Below, one piece after another: positions 48,857 to 59,569 of a stretch of 64,000 nucleotides of DNA. This DNA is from Cokeromyces recurvatus. Its lineage: Eukaryota > Mucoromycota > Mucoromycetes > Mucorales > Mucoraceae. The translations under genes were made by a program, and so were the position numbers. Location of the stretch: assembly GCF_025118155.1 (NCBI RefSeq), contig NW_026251394.1, forward strand, positions 558,001 through 622,000. The letters are read 5' to 3'. The first letter of the stretch is position 1. Every line of letters starts with the position of its first letter. Under the pieces are notes generated by a model. The model did no database searches and had not been told where the DNA came from. It saw only the letters and a list, made by a program, of their open reading frames with translations.

Positions 48857-50755
48857 AGGTAATCATCTATCTATCTATCAATCTATGATTGACCATTCAT
48901 ATTTTCGGAACAAGTCACCGAAAAGCAAATACGTTTATCCTTGTGTGTATAAATATAATAAAATACTTTTATAGTTTCTATCATGAAACAAAAACAAAGA
49001 AACTAAAAATAAATAAGAAATGATAGTCTCTAATGACGTTTATGGATATATGAAAACAAAAAGTAAAAAGATGGTTGAGACCGAGTAATGATCATAAAAG
49101 TTGCAGTAAAGCAAATGATGATTTTTTAAAGATATAATTTGCATACATAATAAGCTCATGTCTGGGATAAATTGTACTTTAGCTACCATAATAAAATCAT
49201 ATTGACTACTAACTACGAATAAAAATACATTATTTCATATACTTGAAGAAGGAAGTATGTAAATAAATTGAGGTTTACTTTCTTTGATCTGATCTAGTTA
49301 GAGTTTAAATAACGTCTTCATTTTTAATGTCTACAAGAAAATATCTTTGATATGAAATCATGATAAAAAAAAATAAAATAAACCTTTTGTACAAAGTTCT
49401 CCTTTCCTTGAGGCTGGTTTGAACTGTTAATATTTTTGGATTATCTTTAAACCTTTATCCTTTGGTATCACGTCTTGTAATCCGCTTTTGGTATATTCAT
49501 CTATTGCTAACATAGAGCTTTATAATTCAAAGATATTTAAAGAAGAATGAGGATGAGGAGGAGGAGGGTTTAGGCTGTTATGAAATAACTAAAGTACAAT
49601 AAATGAAGTCTATCACAAAACAATGGGTTCTACAAAGAATAATGAGACTGAACGGGTTTATTATTTCTTTTCTTTTCAATGAAAACTAGTCTCTACTATT
49701 ACCAAATAGTTTCTTTTAAACCCCAATGAAGCTATTATACTAATGAGGAGAATAGCGTTTTGTGATAACAGTATGTACTTGTGACTGATTAGATAAGCCT
49801 CATCATAAACTCTTTGTTTAATAACAGACTAATACTAGTGGAGTTCATTCTATTTATTTATTTATTTATTTTTGCAACACATAAACTTACACTATCTATC
49901 TATTTAGTTCAAACTATAGCATAATTATCATTTAGAGTATCACTCGTATTTACAAAATTCTATTATAGATTAAACACAATAAAATAAAATAAAGGTGGTG
50001 GAAGGGAGTAAATACAGAGTAAAGTTTTGAAAATTAGGTGTGTATGATTCTTTGATCAGCTAATAAGAGTTTATTCATTCAGCCTCCATAATATATATTT
50101 ACTTTTACTGCCTAAAAATAAGCAAGCTTTTTTTAATTAACTTGTTGGATATTAACCTGCATCTTTTCTTTTCTTTCTTTCTTTTTTTTTTCTACCTTAA
50201 ATATCATCTCATTATAACCATATAATTCCATTAAAAGTAAGATTACCTTAAAGAGAAATAAGCACACTTTTGTCTTATTATCAAAGCAATAACTCAGTTA
50301 AATATTAAATTAGGGTCCTCATTTCTATTTTAATTTAATATATGCTATTTCTACTCTATTTGTTAGTTGTTCATGCCTTTTCTCTAACTGTGTTCGACCA
50401 TACTATAATTACCTAGATTTTCTAAACTCCCTTTCTCTGTCAACTAATAATAATAATAAAAAACTCAAATCCTGGTACATCAGCTCATCTTTAAAGCTAC
50501 AAGTCTAAATCTATTATCATCCCTCTAAACCAAAGAGGATAGAATTATATATTAGGTGATAAAAATTTTATTTTTCTCCAAAAACTTGGTACGATTTTTA
50601 ATATTATTACCATTCCCTTGGCGATTTATTTTCTCCCTGAATTATAGTATTCGTATTTTAGATATGTAATTGTATCCAGTCGCTTGAATTGAAAATCCTG
50701 AAAGAAGGAGGAAGGGAATAAGGTCCGGGATATATACATATACAATATATCTATA

Positions 50756-50798
<43 letters not shown>

Positions 50799-50942
50799 AT
50801 AATAAGCTAGTATTAAAGAGTATTGTATAATAATAGATATTTATGAATTGGTATAAAAAAGAAAAAAAAAACGTAAAAAAAAAAAATAGAAATAATTAAT
50901 ATATACATTTATTATATACAAATAGTTTGGATATATATTGTA
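46967..50942. other. 4-kb gene desert rich in homopolymers and simple repeats
   Basis: No coding sequence recognised on either strand. Notable simple sequence: ACT/ACA trinucleotides (about 47919-47964), an A run of 44 (48376-48419), a TC run leading into about 50 T (48786-48849), TATC repeats (48868-48881), TTTA repeats (49853-49873) and an A run of 37 (50759-50795). It separates two divergently placed 5'/3' flanks: the Mga2-like promoter and the cyclin 3' end. Confidence 0.6.
48786..48849. repeat. TC run followed by about 50 T
   Basis: The longest homopolymer in the window: TC dinucleotides (48786-48799) run into about 50 consecutive T, followed by seven A. Long runs of this size recur through the window (for example 48376-48419, 55213-55257, 10583-10621, 50759-50795). 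Confidence 0.9.
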
Positions 50943-51860
50943 TCATATCAGACGTAATTGCTTTGTAGGAATACTATTAGAAGTTGAAAAAGAACCAGGC
51001 CTTTTCTTTCCATATGAGAGAGGTAATAAGTTTGGTATAACACTATATGATGATGTACGATTAGGTGTTGATTCTTCTGAAGGGGTACTCTGATTTTGAA
51101 ATGATATTGAGTAGTCAAAGTTGACTTCATTTCTTAAAGAACGAGATTGAGTAAAAGGATGTGCTGAATTTTTTCTTTGAATATAATCATATAATAAAGA
51201 TACCCATTTGTCATAAAGTGGTTTACTGACATACAGCTGATAATCAATGAGTTTTAAAAATACAAACTCGATCGTATTAATTTCTGAAATGGGTAAACTC
51301 GCAATCTTTGACCATGTCTGGTTTCGATAATGCTTATCATTCAAGTATTTGGATGCCACTATTAAACTTGCTAGGAACATACGTCGGCCACAACAAACAA
51401 ATTGATTATGTTTTCGGTAGCAAAAACAATGTTTTTGTTGTATACCTGTCATCGACATCAGTCTTTTCATACGAAAAATATAAAATAAAGCAAGCTGTAA
51501 CATGGAGTAAGTTGCTCTTGACCTTTTCAAAATTTCTCGAATAAAACAAGATGTAGATAGTATTTTGATATTTGAAAATTGCTTATGAGGCTTATTTATC
51601 CAAATAGAATCAATAATATCAGCAGAGGCATCAATGAGCTTATTAATTATAATCGATCGTTCTTGACATGATGTATCTGAAAACTGGTGATGCTTTTCAA
51701 ATAAATCTTTATTGGTTAAAGCTAGTAGAGGTGGTAAATAAACAAAATTACTATTTGATAATGATACACTTGGCGTATTCCTTAAACTATATAAATTTGG
51801 GTCTGAGCATCTTCTATCGCTATTATTTTGATAATATTCAGGAATGAAAGAAATTGGCAT
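50943..51860 (-). CDS. Pho85-type (PCL-like) cyclin
   Basis: Single-exon protein of 305 aa. The region from about 95 to 220 is a cyclin box of the Pho80/PCL group: STSCFIREILKRSRATYSMLQLALFY, then GRRMFLASLIVASKYLNDKHYRNQTWSKIASLPISEINTIEFVFLKLIDYQLYV seen as adjacent blocks. DRRMFLASL..ASKYL.D..Y....W.KI is the diagnostic run for cyclins that activate the Pho85/CDK5-like kinase, which controls nutrient response and cell-cycle entry. The closest yeast relatives by pattern are Pcl5/Clg1-type; I cannot choose. The C-terminus is Ser/Thr/Pro-rich (TPSEESTPNRTSS), a likely phospho-regulated region. The inverted-repeat element ends about 200 bp upstream of the start codon, so it may affect expression. 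Confidence 0.85.
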   Translation of the reverse strand: MPISFIPEYYQNNSDRRCSDPNLYSLRNTPSVSLSNSNFVYLPPLLALTNKDLFEKHHQFSDTSCQERSIIINKLIDASADIIDSIWINKPHKQFSNIKILSTSCFIREILKRSRATYSMLQLALFYIFRMKRLMSMTGIQQKHCFCYRKHNQFVCCGRRMFLASLIVASKYLNDKHYRNQTWSKIASLPISEINTIEFVFLKLIDYQLYVSKPLYDKWVSLLYDYIQRKNSAHPFTQSRSLRNEVNFDYSISFQNQSTPSEESTPNRTSSYSVIPNLLPLSYGKKRPGSFSTSNSIPTKQLRLI

Positions 51861-52061
51861 TGAATATTAAAAAAAAAGAAAGAAAAAGAAGAAGAGAAAG
51901 AGAATAAAACTATAACTTGTTGATAAAGTAAAGTAGAATAAGGAGGAAAAAAAATAAAATAAAGAGAAAAGTCTACTTATTTTAGTAAATATATATTACG
52001 AGGAAAAAAAAATATTCTTTTTTAGGCTGCTCTGTTAACAAAACAGGAGAATTCTGGTATA

Positions 52062-52269
52062 CAGTGCCGCCGATAGCAATGGACGGAAATTGAAAGTAAC
52101 TAGTAGTTTACCATTGGCGTAATTAACGGTTAAATCTTTCTTAAATTGCGGTTTTGCTATTCCCAGATAACGGTTAACAAAATCTCAAATAGCGATATAG
52201 TCTAACCCAGAATTGCACTTTATTGCATTCTGATTATATTTAAATAACAAATGAGCACTTTTTTTTTGT
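52062..52269 (+). repeat. Left terminal inverted repeat
   Basis: Pairs with 53982-54190 in inverse orientation. Shared blocks include GCAATGGACGGAAATTGAAA, TTACCATTGGCGTAATTAAC, GATAACGGTTAACAAAATCT and CTAACCCAGAATTGC. Only scattered substitutions or single-base indels separate the arms. Confidence 0.9.
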
Positions 52270-53981
52270 TTATTTGTTTTCTTTTATAAATAATGAAAAC
52301 CGTTTTTGAACACATTATTTTAATAAGGGTTCCTTTCTTATTCTTTCGTCTTATACTATAAAGCTAAACAGATTCATACGTCAAAATATCACGACTTGCA
52401 TGGTTGATTTTGAGCTGCATGATTAATCTCTGTTACTTTTTTTTTTTAAAAAAATCCCTATCGTCATGATTATTACAAAAGAACAGGCAGTTTATATTTT
52501 CTTTTCAAACTATACACCAAGGAAAATGCAAAAATACGAATGAAAAAGTTGATGACAAAAAGTATTTTGAACCATGTTATATTGATGAACCAGCTGAGTC
52601 TTTGATAGTTCACCCACTAGCAGTAACTTATAACCCTTTTAAATACGATTTGTATTCTTCTGAAACTGAAGGGACTAAAGAGGATATTTGCTTTTCTATG
52701 TAACTTTTTTTTTTCTAGCAAGCGCGGTACAATTAATTCAATGAATGAACACCAATTACCTTGCTGATAATCCAAAAAAAACAGTGATATTTATAAAAAC
52801 CAAAACATACTGTTGTAACGAATTTTCTGTACAGTGTTGAATTACTCTGATATTTTTGACCAAAGGTATTTAAATTCGTTCCAAACGTGGTGTAATGATA
52901 AAAGCCTAGATCTTTTGATGGTGGAAATTAAAAGAAAAAAAAATGAATAGAAGATAACGGGAAAAAATCCTCCCAGCAAACTAGGTCCTTATTTATATTA
53001 AAAAAGGATTATCATGGTAACAAGGAATCAGAACTTCATTTAAACTATTTTGAAAAATGTTATTTAATAGATGATATGGCATAAAATTTCTGCAGAGTAT
53101 ACATTAAAAAATTCAAGAGTGAAAATTTGATCGTAGATGGTTATATCAAGAAATCTCCTGAAGAATAGCTAATCGAAATCGAGTCAGACTGTTCAATAAC
53201 ATACATTCTAAACTAAAGAATTGATCATTAATTGAAATTCTATTCTATTCACTTCTTCCAGTTGCAAGGTACCGGATTCCATTACATTCTGAGATGTAGT
53301 AAGGGATGCTAACTTGGATAAACTTGATGTGGCAGGAGACATGAACAATAATACATATATAATTATATATTAAACACATTATTATACAATATTAACGACT
53401 GGTTTCTTGTAGATATGTTGAATTTTATTAGTGTTAAAGAAAAAAGTGATTGTAGTAAGTCCAACCTATGCCAGTCTCATCACCAATTGTACTGACTTGC
53501 AGAAAAAAAAACAGTTTCCAATAGTAATTTAATAGACAATATTTACAAGTAAAAAAAATAGTGTTGATTTATTTCTTTATACAAATTGAATAAATGTTTA
53601 CAGTTATGAAGAATTATTTGAATCACCAAAGAAAAAAAAAATGAAAAGTTCAATCTATCTAATACAATAGCTACAACAACGCATAATATAAAGTAATCCA
53701 AGTAATGTTGTCAACTGTACAACATGTAAGCAGTTATTACTACTACTATCAAGATATACCAGCCATTTAGTATTGCTAAGTTTTACGAATCTGGACTGAG
53801 TCAAATCATCAACATGTAGCTCTTAACTTAATCACAGTAGTTGCCTTTGTCGTTTTGGACCAGAGAACCCAATACTTAAATTATTATTATTTTAATTATA
53901 TGTGGTAGAAGACTAGGTGTCTGCCATTATTGTCTCATTCTTCCCTTGCTGGTCTCTAACCTCTCTCTGTTGTCTGTTTCT

Positions 53982-54190
53982 ATAAAAAAAAAGTACTCAT
54001 TTGTTATTTAAATATAATCAGAATGCAATAAAGCGCAATTCTGGGTTAGACTATATCGCTATTTGAGATTTTGTTAACCGTTATCTGGGAATAGCAAAAC
54101 CGCAATTTAAGAAAGATTTAACCGTTAATTACGCCAATGGTAAACTACTAGTTACTTTTCAATTTCCGTCCATTGCCACCGGCAACATTA
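53982..54190 (-). repeat. Right terminal inverted repeat
   Basis: Reverse-complement partner of 52062-52269. It begins after an A run (AAAAGTACTCATTTG) matching the inner border of the left arm, and ends in TTGCCACCGGCAAC, slightly diverged from the left terminus. Confidence 0.9.
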
Positions 54191-55211
54191 TTGTATTTTC
54201 GGGTTAAATTTGTGCTACCTATTTTTTCCGTATCATTTTTTTTTTTTTTCAGTTTATGCATCCTGATTTTTTTTTTCCGCACGATAAAAAAGAAGGGCTT
54301 ATTTAGAGCAAAGTATTATTTAATATAAGCAGTTATTATTTACAGTAGTAGATGAATATTTTCAACTGATGATAATTTAGTTATGTTACAGTTGTGTTAT
54401 ATCTTCAATTTGTCTACATTAAATAACTTTAATCCATAGAACCAGAGTATCACTCACAATAGTATTTATAGCATCATAATATACTATCGTATAAGCATTT
54501 TACTATAATAATTTCATATAGAATAATAAACATTCCCAATTACCTGTTTTGTACAAGGTCATCAAGGAAACAAATTATATAATATTATAGGGCCTTTCTT
54601 TTTTTTTTTTCGTTGCTGTTGTTGTTTTTATAACAATGAATAATCAAGAACTAGATGAGCAAGTAGTAACTATTGAAAGCAACCTTTTAGCTTCATTCTA
54701 TCTAAAGATTTAAAGCTATTATATTCCAAACTAGTGAACAATAACATAATACTTTATCAACTACTTGTGAACGTTTTCTACAAGAATAAAAGATTAAATT
54801 ATTCATTCTGTATAGATAAAGTTATGATTGCCTCTACATCTTTTATTATTATTCTTTGAGTGATAAAGAATGAATTCTTTTCTTTATTAAGAAAATGATA
54901 AAATGGGCAGGTGGGTTGGGGGAGGGGCTTCTCTTCTTCTGAATAGATTCATTATAATTATTTGTCAAAAAAAGATAATAAACTATGTTATAACTCCTAA
55001 AGTTTATTTGATTTGCATAGTGTATAATTATACATTTACATCTTCATCTTCTAATCCATTCTAACAAACTTTTATTATTATTATTCGACTCTTAACAATT
55101 TTCGTATTGTTCATGTAGCTTGAAAAATGTTAAACTAGAACACGTAACTTTAACCCGACAATCCAATAGTAGACAGCAAAATTACGGATATATTTTTACA
55201 TCAAGCTGTTC

Positions 55212-55252
<41 letters not shown>

Positions 55253-55320
55253 TCGATTAAATTATATAGTTTAGGCGTAATTTATTATTATTATTATTTT
55301 TATTATTATTATTATTATTA
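54191..55320. other. Spacer 3' of EMC6
   Basis: About 1.1 kb, AT-rich, with T runs near 54239-54250 and 54598-54611, an A run of 45 (55213-55257) and ATT repeats (55281-55325) that overlap the end of the EMC6 gene. No gene recognised. Confidence 0.55.
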
Positions 55321-55647
55321 TTATTGATACAAGTGAACAAGACCATATAGCAAAGTATGAAATAAGACATAGGATAATAAGCCACTAAATATACCATTAA
55401 ATGCAATGTCTTTATAACCATTTACAAAATAAGCTTTTCCTCCTGATGTCCTGGTAATTAATAAAGCTGACAAGATGAACCAACTAAGTGCGTAAAATAG
55501 AAAACCGGATAGATTTGTAAGGCCCAAAATACCAGCTGCTGATCCCGCAATAGCTGCAAAACATGATCGAATGTATTGTAGTTGTCTTCCATTATGCATT
55601 ACGTGGGATTGTACAAAATTATGGACATCTTGGGTTGGTGGATTCAT
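55321..55647 (-). CDS. EMC6: ER membrane protein complex subunit 6
   Basis: Small subunit of the ER membrane protein complex, which inserts tail-anchored and multipass proteins. Single exon of 108 aa, the usual family length. The signature FAAIAGSAAGILGLTNLSGFLFYAL is present as adjacent helices (about 30-57), followed by a second hydrophobic segment (FILSALLI), a polar loop with GGKAYFVNGYKD, and the C-terminal membrane segment GIFSGLLSYVLFHTLLYGLVHLY. The G-I-L-G-L-T and S-Y-V-L-F-x-T-x-L-Y-G motifs match human EMC6 closely. The stop codon lies in an ATT trinucleotide repeat. Confidence 0.95.
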   Translation of the reverse strand: MNPPTQDVHNFVQSHVMHNGRQLQYIRSCFAAIAGSAAGILGLTNLSGFLFYALSWFILSALLITRTSGGKAYFVNGYKDIAFNGIFSGLLSYVLFHTLLYGLVHLYQ

Positions 55648-55769
55648 TACTATAACTTGCTAAAATAAAAAAAAATAAAATAAAATAAAAAGCACACTGT
55701 ACTTTATTTTAGCTGGCTAAAAATTCACGTCACTTCAAATTTTCATATTTGCACCATAAATTGAATATG

Positions 55770-55803
<34 letters not shown>

Positions 55804-57183
55804 TAGAGGAGTAGAGCTACCAAAGGAAATGTGACATAGGTAAAAAAAGAGAAATTAGAATGGAATATGATCAAAAAGTATGACTGAGACTTATTTAGCA
55901 AAAGAAAAAAAAAAGATCGTAAGATAAAGAGCATTGAAGCTAAGATAACAAATGAGTCAGTATGAAAATAAAGATGTGTAGACTGTTGGAAACTGGTTAG
56001 TTAGAGTAAGTGTTCTGATAAGCATCGTAAAAAAAAGGGGAATAATGAAGTATATCGGTCAAGTTAATATTCAAGCATTTGGCTTGGCTAAACTAGACAA
56101 AGGAAGTGCGTCACGATCTGATATCAAGTAAATAATTTGACAATCATCAAAATAATTAATTACCCTTTATTTAAAGTACCTGAACAAATAGTAGAAAAGG
56201 GATTTTAACTTATTAATATCTATTTCTTCATGATCTATCAATTTACTAAGGACGTTGTATACTTTATTAATAATACTAAATATTATTCGGTCGTAATTAA
56301 TATTTTTCTGATTCCTCTTTCATCTCAGATATGCCTGCATTCTTATATAAATACTTGTCACTTAATATGATCAACTTCTAGGACTATTGTTCAGTCACGT
56401 TGACTTCACTAGTCTTTTTGTAGTTTTACAATTATATATACATATTTACTTTCTAAAGTCTTAATAGGGATATCACAAGGTGGTTTAATACCTACAGAAA
56501 GCGGAAGAAAAGAAGAAGAGATTCAGATTGTATAATAGGAGAACATGACAAGCTGTTCATATATATAAAGAACGTAATGCCATGTATTGCGTCAAGAGTG
56601 TGAGAGTCGTGCAGTCTAAAGTTAAGTCAAGAAGGAAGGATATAATCAAAATAAAGTCAATATCGACATAGAATGTAAGAGTTAATCGAATAACAATAGA
56701 CAAATCTATTATCAATTTTTGATTGATAGTGTTAGCAATATAGAATTATATGTATTGGGTCTTGCAGGGTATGTCAAAATAAGCTATAAATAATTGAAAA
56801 TTAGCAAGATTTACTTTGAACATAAAATCCTATTATCTCAAAAAGTAATTATTAAGGTTTATTTTATTAATTCGGCGATCAAGAAAGGAATAATAAGCTT
56901 ATCACTATTTCTTTATTTGTTCTATAGACATTTCTGATAGACGCATGACAAGACGAAGCTAATTCAAAGATTTATATGTGGACTTTGGATATTTATTTTG
57001 ATAAAGAAACAATGATAAAAAATAAAATAAAATAATAATAATATTTTCTAACTTCTAACTTAAACTTACTGATTGACTTTTGATAGATGTATGGATAGTA
57101 AGGTCGCTCTTTATCGAAATAAATAAACAAAGAGAGGAACATAAAAGTATATTTTCAAAATATCCTTTGATTTATCAAGAAAT
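55648..57183. other. Spacer upstream of EMC6 and 3' of the arrestin gene
   Basis: About 1.5 kb, AT-rich, with a T run of 32 at 55771-55802 about 120 bp upstream of the EMC6 ATG, and TAAAA repeats just upstream of that ATG. No other gene or element recognised. Confidence 0.55.
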
Positions 57184-57802
57184 TTATTTTGATTTGATAG
57201 CCAATTTTTTTTTTCTTACTAAATCACCCAATAAATTATAACTGTTATCACTCTGGCTATTACTGTCATTTATTATGCTTTGCTCATGATGCGGTTTAAC
57301 TCTTTCATCAACAACAAAGTCAGCTGTTTGTTCTGTAAAACAATGAACTACTTGATCTTTTTCATCATCATCGTCATCATCATCATCATCATCATCAAAT
57401 AAATTAAACGTATTGGATGATTCGTTTCCATTATTATCTGTTTCTGCCACTTGTTCATCACTAAACTTATCTTGATTTACTTCTTCTTCCTCTTCGTCAT
57501 CATCCTCATCTGGAAACATATTAAATCTCGCTTGTTGCTCTTGCTTTTTTCTAGTCATAACTGTATTCGAGATTTGACTCTCCCTTTCGAGAAATCTATC
57601 ACATTGATCCTTTTCTTCTTTTTCGTCTGCTTCTGATTTGGTATCATTATTTGTTAACTTATCAAATATACCCTCCTCTATTAATTCCTGTCCTAATTTA
57701 TTGCTTTTTATAGCAGGCATCATAACAACTGCAGGTGATATTTTAACACTTTGGTTTGTATCTGTTGCTTGTGCTACCGTAAGTTGAGCAGAGATTGATG
57801 AC

Positions 57803-57844
<42 letters not shown>

Positions 57845-59326
57845 GGGGAATAAACGTTTTTAGTGCCGCGATACAATCGTAACGTTGAAAATATGTTTTT
57901 CTTCTTTTTACTATTAGATGTATCAGAGGATGTACTGTTACTACTAGTAGATGATTTTCTAAATATGCTACTAATAGAACTTCTGTTAAACGATTCTTCT
58001 ATTAATGTAGACGTCGTATTATTGCCTCTTCGCTTGCTATTCATATCAAATGATGTTTGATTATTGACTTGCTCAGGCAATAATAAAGGGGACATAGGTG
58101 GTGATGAAATGATATTGCTTGAAAGTGATTTAGGTGAATGAATAGACATTGTAGAAGGAGAAGAAGAAGAAGAGGTGGGTGTCGATAAAGTACCAATAAC
58201 GAAAGGTAAATCAATCATCATGAATTGTGATTTTTTACCTTCTGAAGTTGTATAAATGCCTTCTTGAGCAAATACTTGAACACGAATATAATAACTAATA
58301 GATAGTAATTGGCTTTGTTCAAATTTAATAGTTGGCATTGTACCTTTTGGAATAGGTATTCCAATTCTTACTGTTTGCACTTTTTGATCATTATGTTCTG
58401 ACTTTATATTTAAATCAGTTACAACACGGTGAATTTTTTCGCCCTGTGATGTATAGGCTCTAAGTAATCATGTAAATTTAATAATAAGCATTATATATAT
58501 ATATACATATATATATATACATGTATACGTATATATTTGTATACATATATATTCACCTCCCGTTAGCAATAACTTGATTGATTCTAAATAAAGAAATAGA
58601 AATGCCTTGTTTCCTTGTAAATTCCATGTTATTCCAAATGAATATAGAGACTGGAATAGTGGTTCCCGGTTGTGAGCCTTGATATGGTAAAGTAACGCGC
58701 ATAGCTGAGGTAAATTCTTTTTTTTCATCTGAAGATAAAGAAACCATAAATACTTGTTCAACTCTTTGAGGTATTGCCATTTCGGGGATTCGGGTATAGA
58801 TGGGTTCAAAAACAGGTACAGTTTTCTGAGTAAAAAATTTAGACTGTGATTCGTGAACATAAGCCTCTAATAAATAAACAATTCGATTAGGTGATAGAAC
58901 ACCTATTTCTGTGCAACTCGGTAAAGGACGGTCATTGGGTACATGAACTACAAAGGTTAAACCAAGTGGTTTATTCTTTTGCAATTCCACGTTCGGTTCT
59001 TGCACTTGTTGCTCACTAGCTAAAATGAGATTTGTAAAATAAAAAGGTACCTGAGTAGATCCTTTTTGTACTTTTGTTGGTGATTTTTTTAAATTAGGAC
59101 TGAGTTTCCAAGATTCTTTAAAATAAGTGTAAAATTCTTTATTGGATTGAATTGGTTGAACTTGAATACGACCCGTCCATACTAATCGAAAGTTTCGTAA
59201 ACTGTAGTTTCGATTTGCAGTAAGGAAAATTTTTCCTTCAATTCGATCACTTGGAAAATATTTTAATGATTTATTGCCATTGTCTAGTACAATTTCTAAT
59301 TTGATATGGAGTGGACTAGGAGTCAT
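57184..59326 (-). CDS. Arrestin-fold (alpha-arrestin-like) protein
   Basis: Probable trafficking adaptor. Two exons, complement(57184..58459, 58557..59326), joined across a 97-nt TA-rich intron, give about 681 aa. Residues 1-170 look like an arrestin N domain (YFPSDRIEGKIFLTANRNYSLRNFRLVWTG as consecutive strands, FYFTNLIL, LGLTFVVHVPNDRPLPSC). The C domain (about 190-370) includes VTLPYQGSQPGTTIPVSIFI, the spliced segment RAYTSQGEKIHRVVTDL, and RIGIPIPKGTMPTIKFEQ with ISYYIRVQVFA. The tail is disordered: Ser-rich, a 16-17-Gln run, and an Asp run after NTFNLF. I saw no PPxY motif, by which alpha-arrestins usually recruit Rsp5-type ubiquitin ligases. The role is inferred from fold only. Confidence 0.82.
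57801..57843. repeat. Coding GTT/CAA microsatellite (poly-Gln)
   Basis: A GTT run on the + strand encodes the poly-Gln tract in the tail of the arrestin-fold protein. Such runs are prone to length change between strains. Confidence 0.9.
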
Positions 59327-59458
59327 TCTTTTTCGTTTCGTTTCTTTTCTTTTTTTTTTCTGTTAAAAAAGAGAGAGAGAGAGAAAAAAAGGAAAAAAGA
59401 AAAGCAGAAATTCAGATTTGTACAATTGTAATGTGTTTATTTTACTTTCCGCCAAGAT

Positions 59459-59535
59459 TCTACTACTTCTACTACTACTACTATTACTACTATTACTACT
59501 ACTACTACTACTACTGTTACTGCTACTGCTACTAC
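59459..59535. repeat. CTA/ACT trinucleotide microsatellite
   Basis: Imperfect run of CTA triplets with TTA and CTG variants, lying between the arrestin start (upstream side) and the 3' end of the flavin-reductase gene. Non-coding on both strands as far as can be seen. Confidence 0.9.
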
Positions 59536-59569
59536 TTTATCATTTCCTATGTTCTATGTTGCTTTTATT

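Larger units (their letters stand above)
52062..54190. mobile_element. DNA-transposon-like element with ~208-bp terminal inverted repeats
   Basis: The stretch is bounded by two long inverted repeats, 52062-52269 and 53982-54190, that match over about 200 bp with few differences. The left end starts CAGTGCCGCCGATAGC; the right end, read inward on the minus strand, is similar but diverged in its outermost bases (GTTGCCGGTGGC). The 1.7-kb interior has no intact transposase. One 77-codon open frame without ATG (52470-52703, containing HPLAVTYNPFKYDLYSSETEG) may be a relic. A clear target-site duplication was not seen. Best read as a non-autonomous, ageing terminal-inverted-repeat element; superfamily not assigned. 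Confidence 0.75.

Noticed and set aside
51308..51544. Plus-strand frame inside the cyclin gene
   Set aside because: Shadow of the cyclin coding sequence on the other strand.
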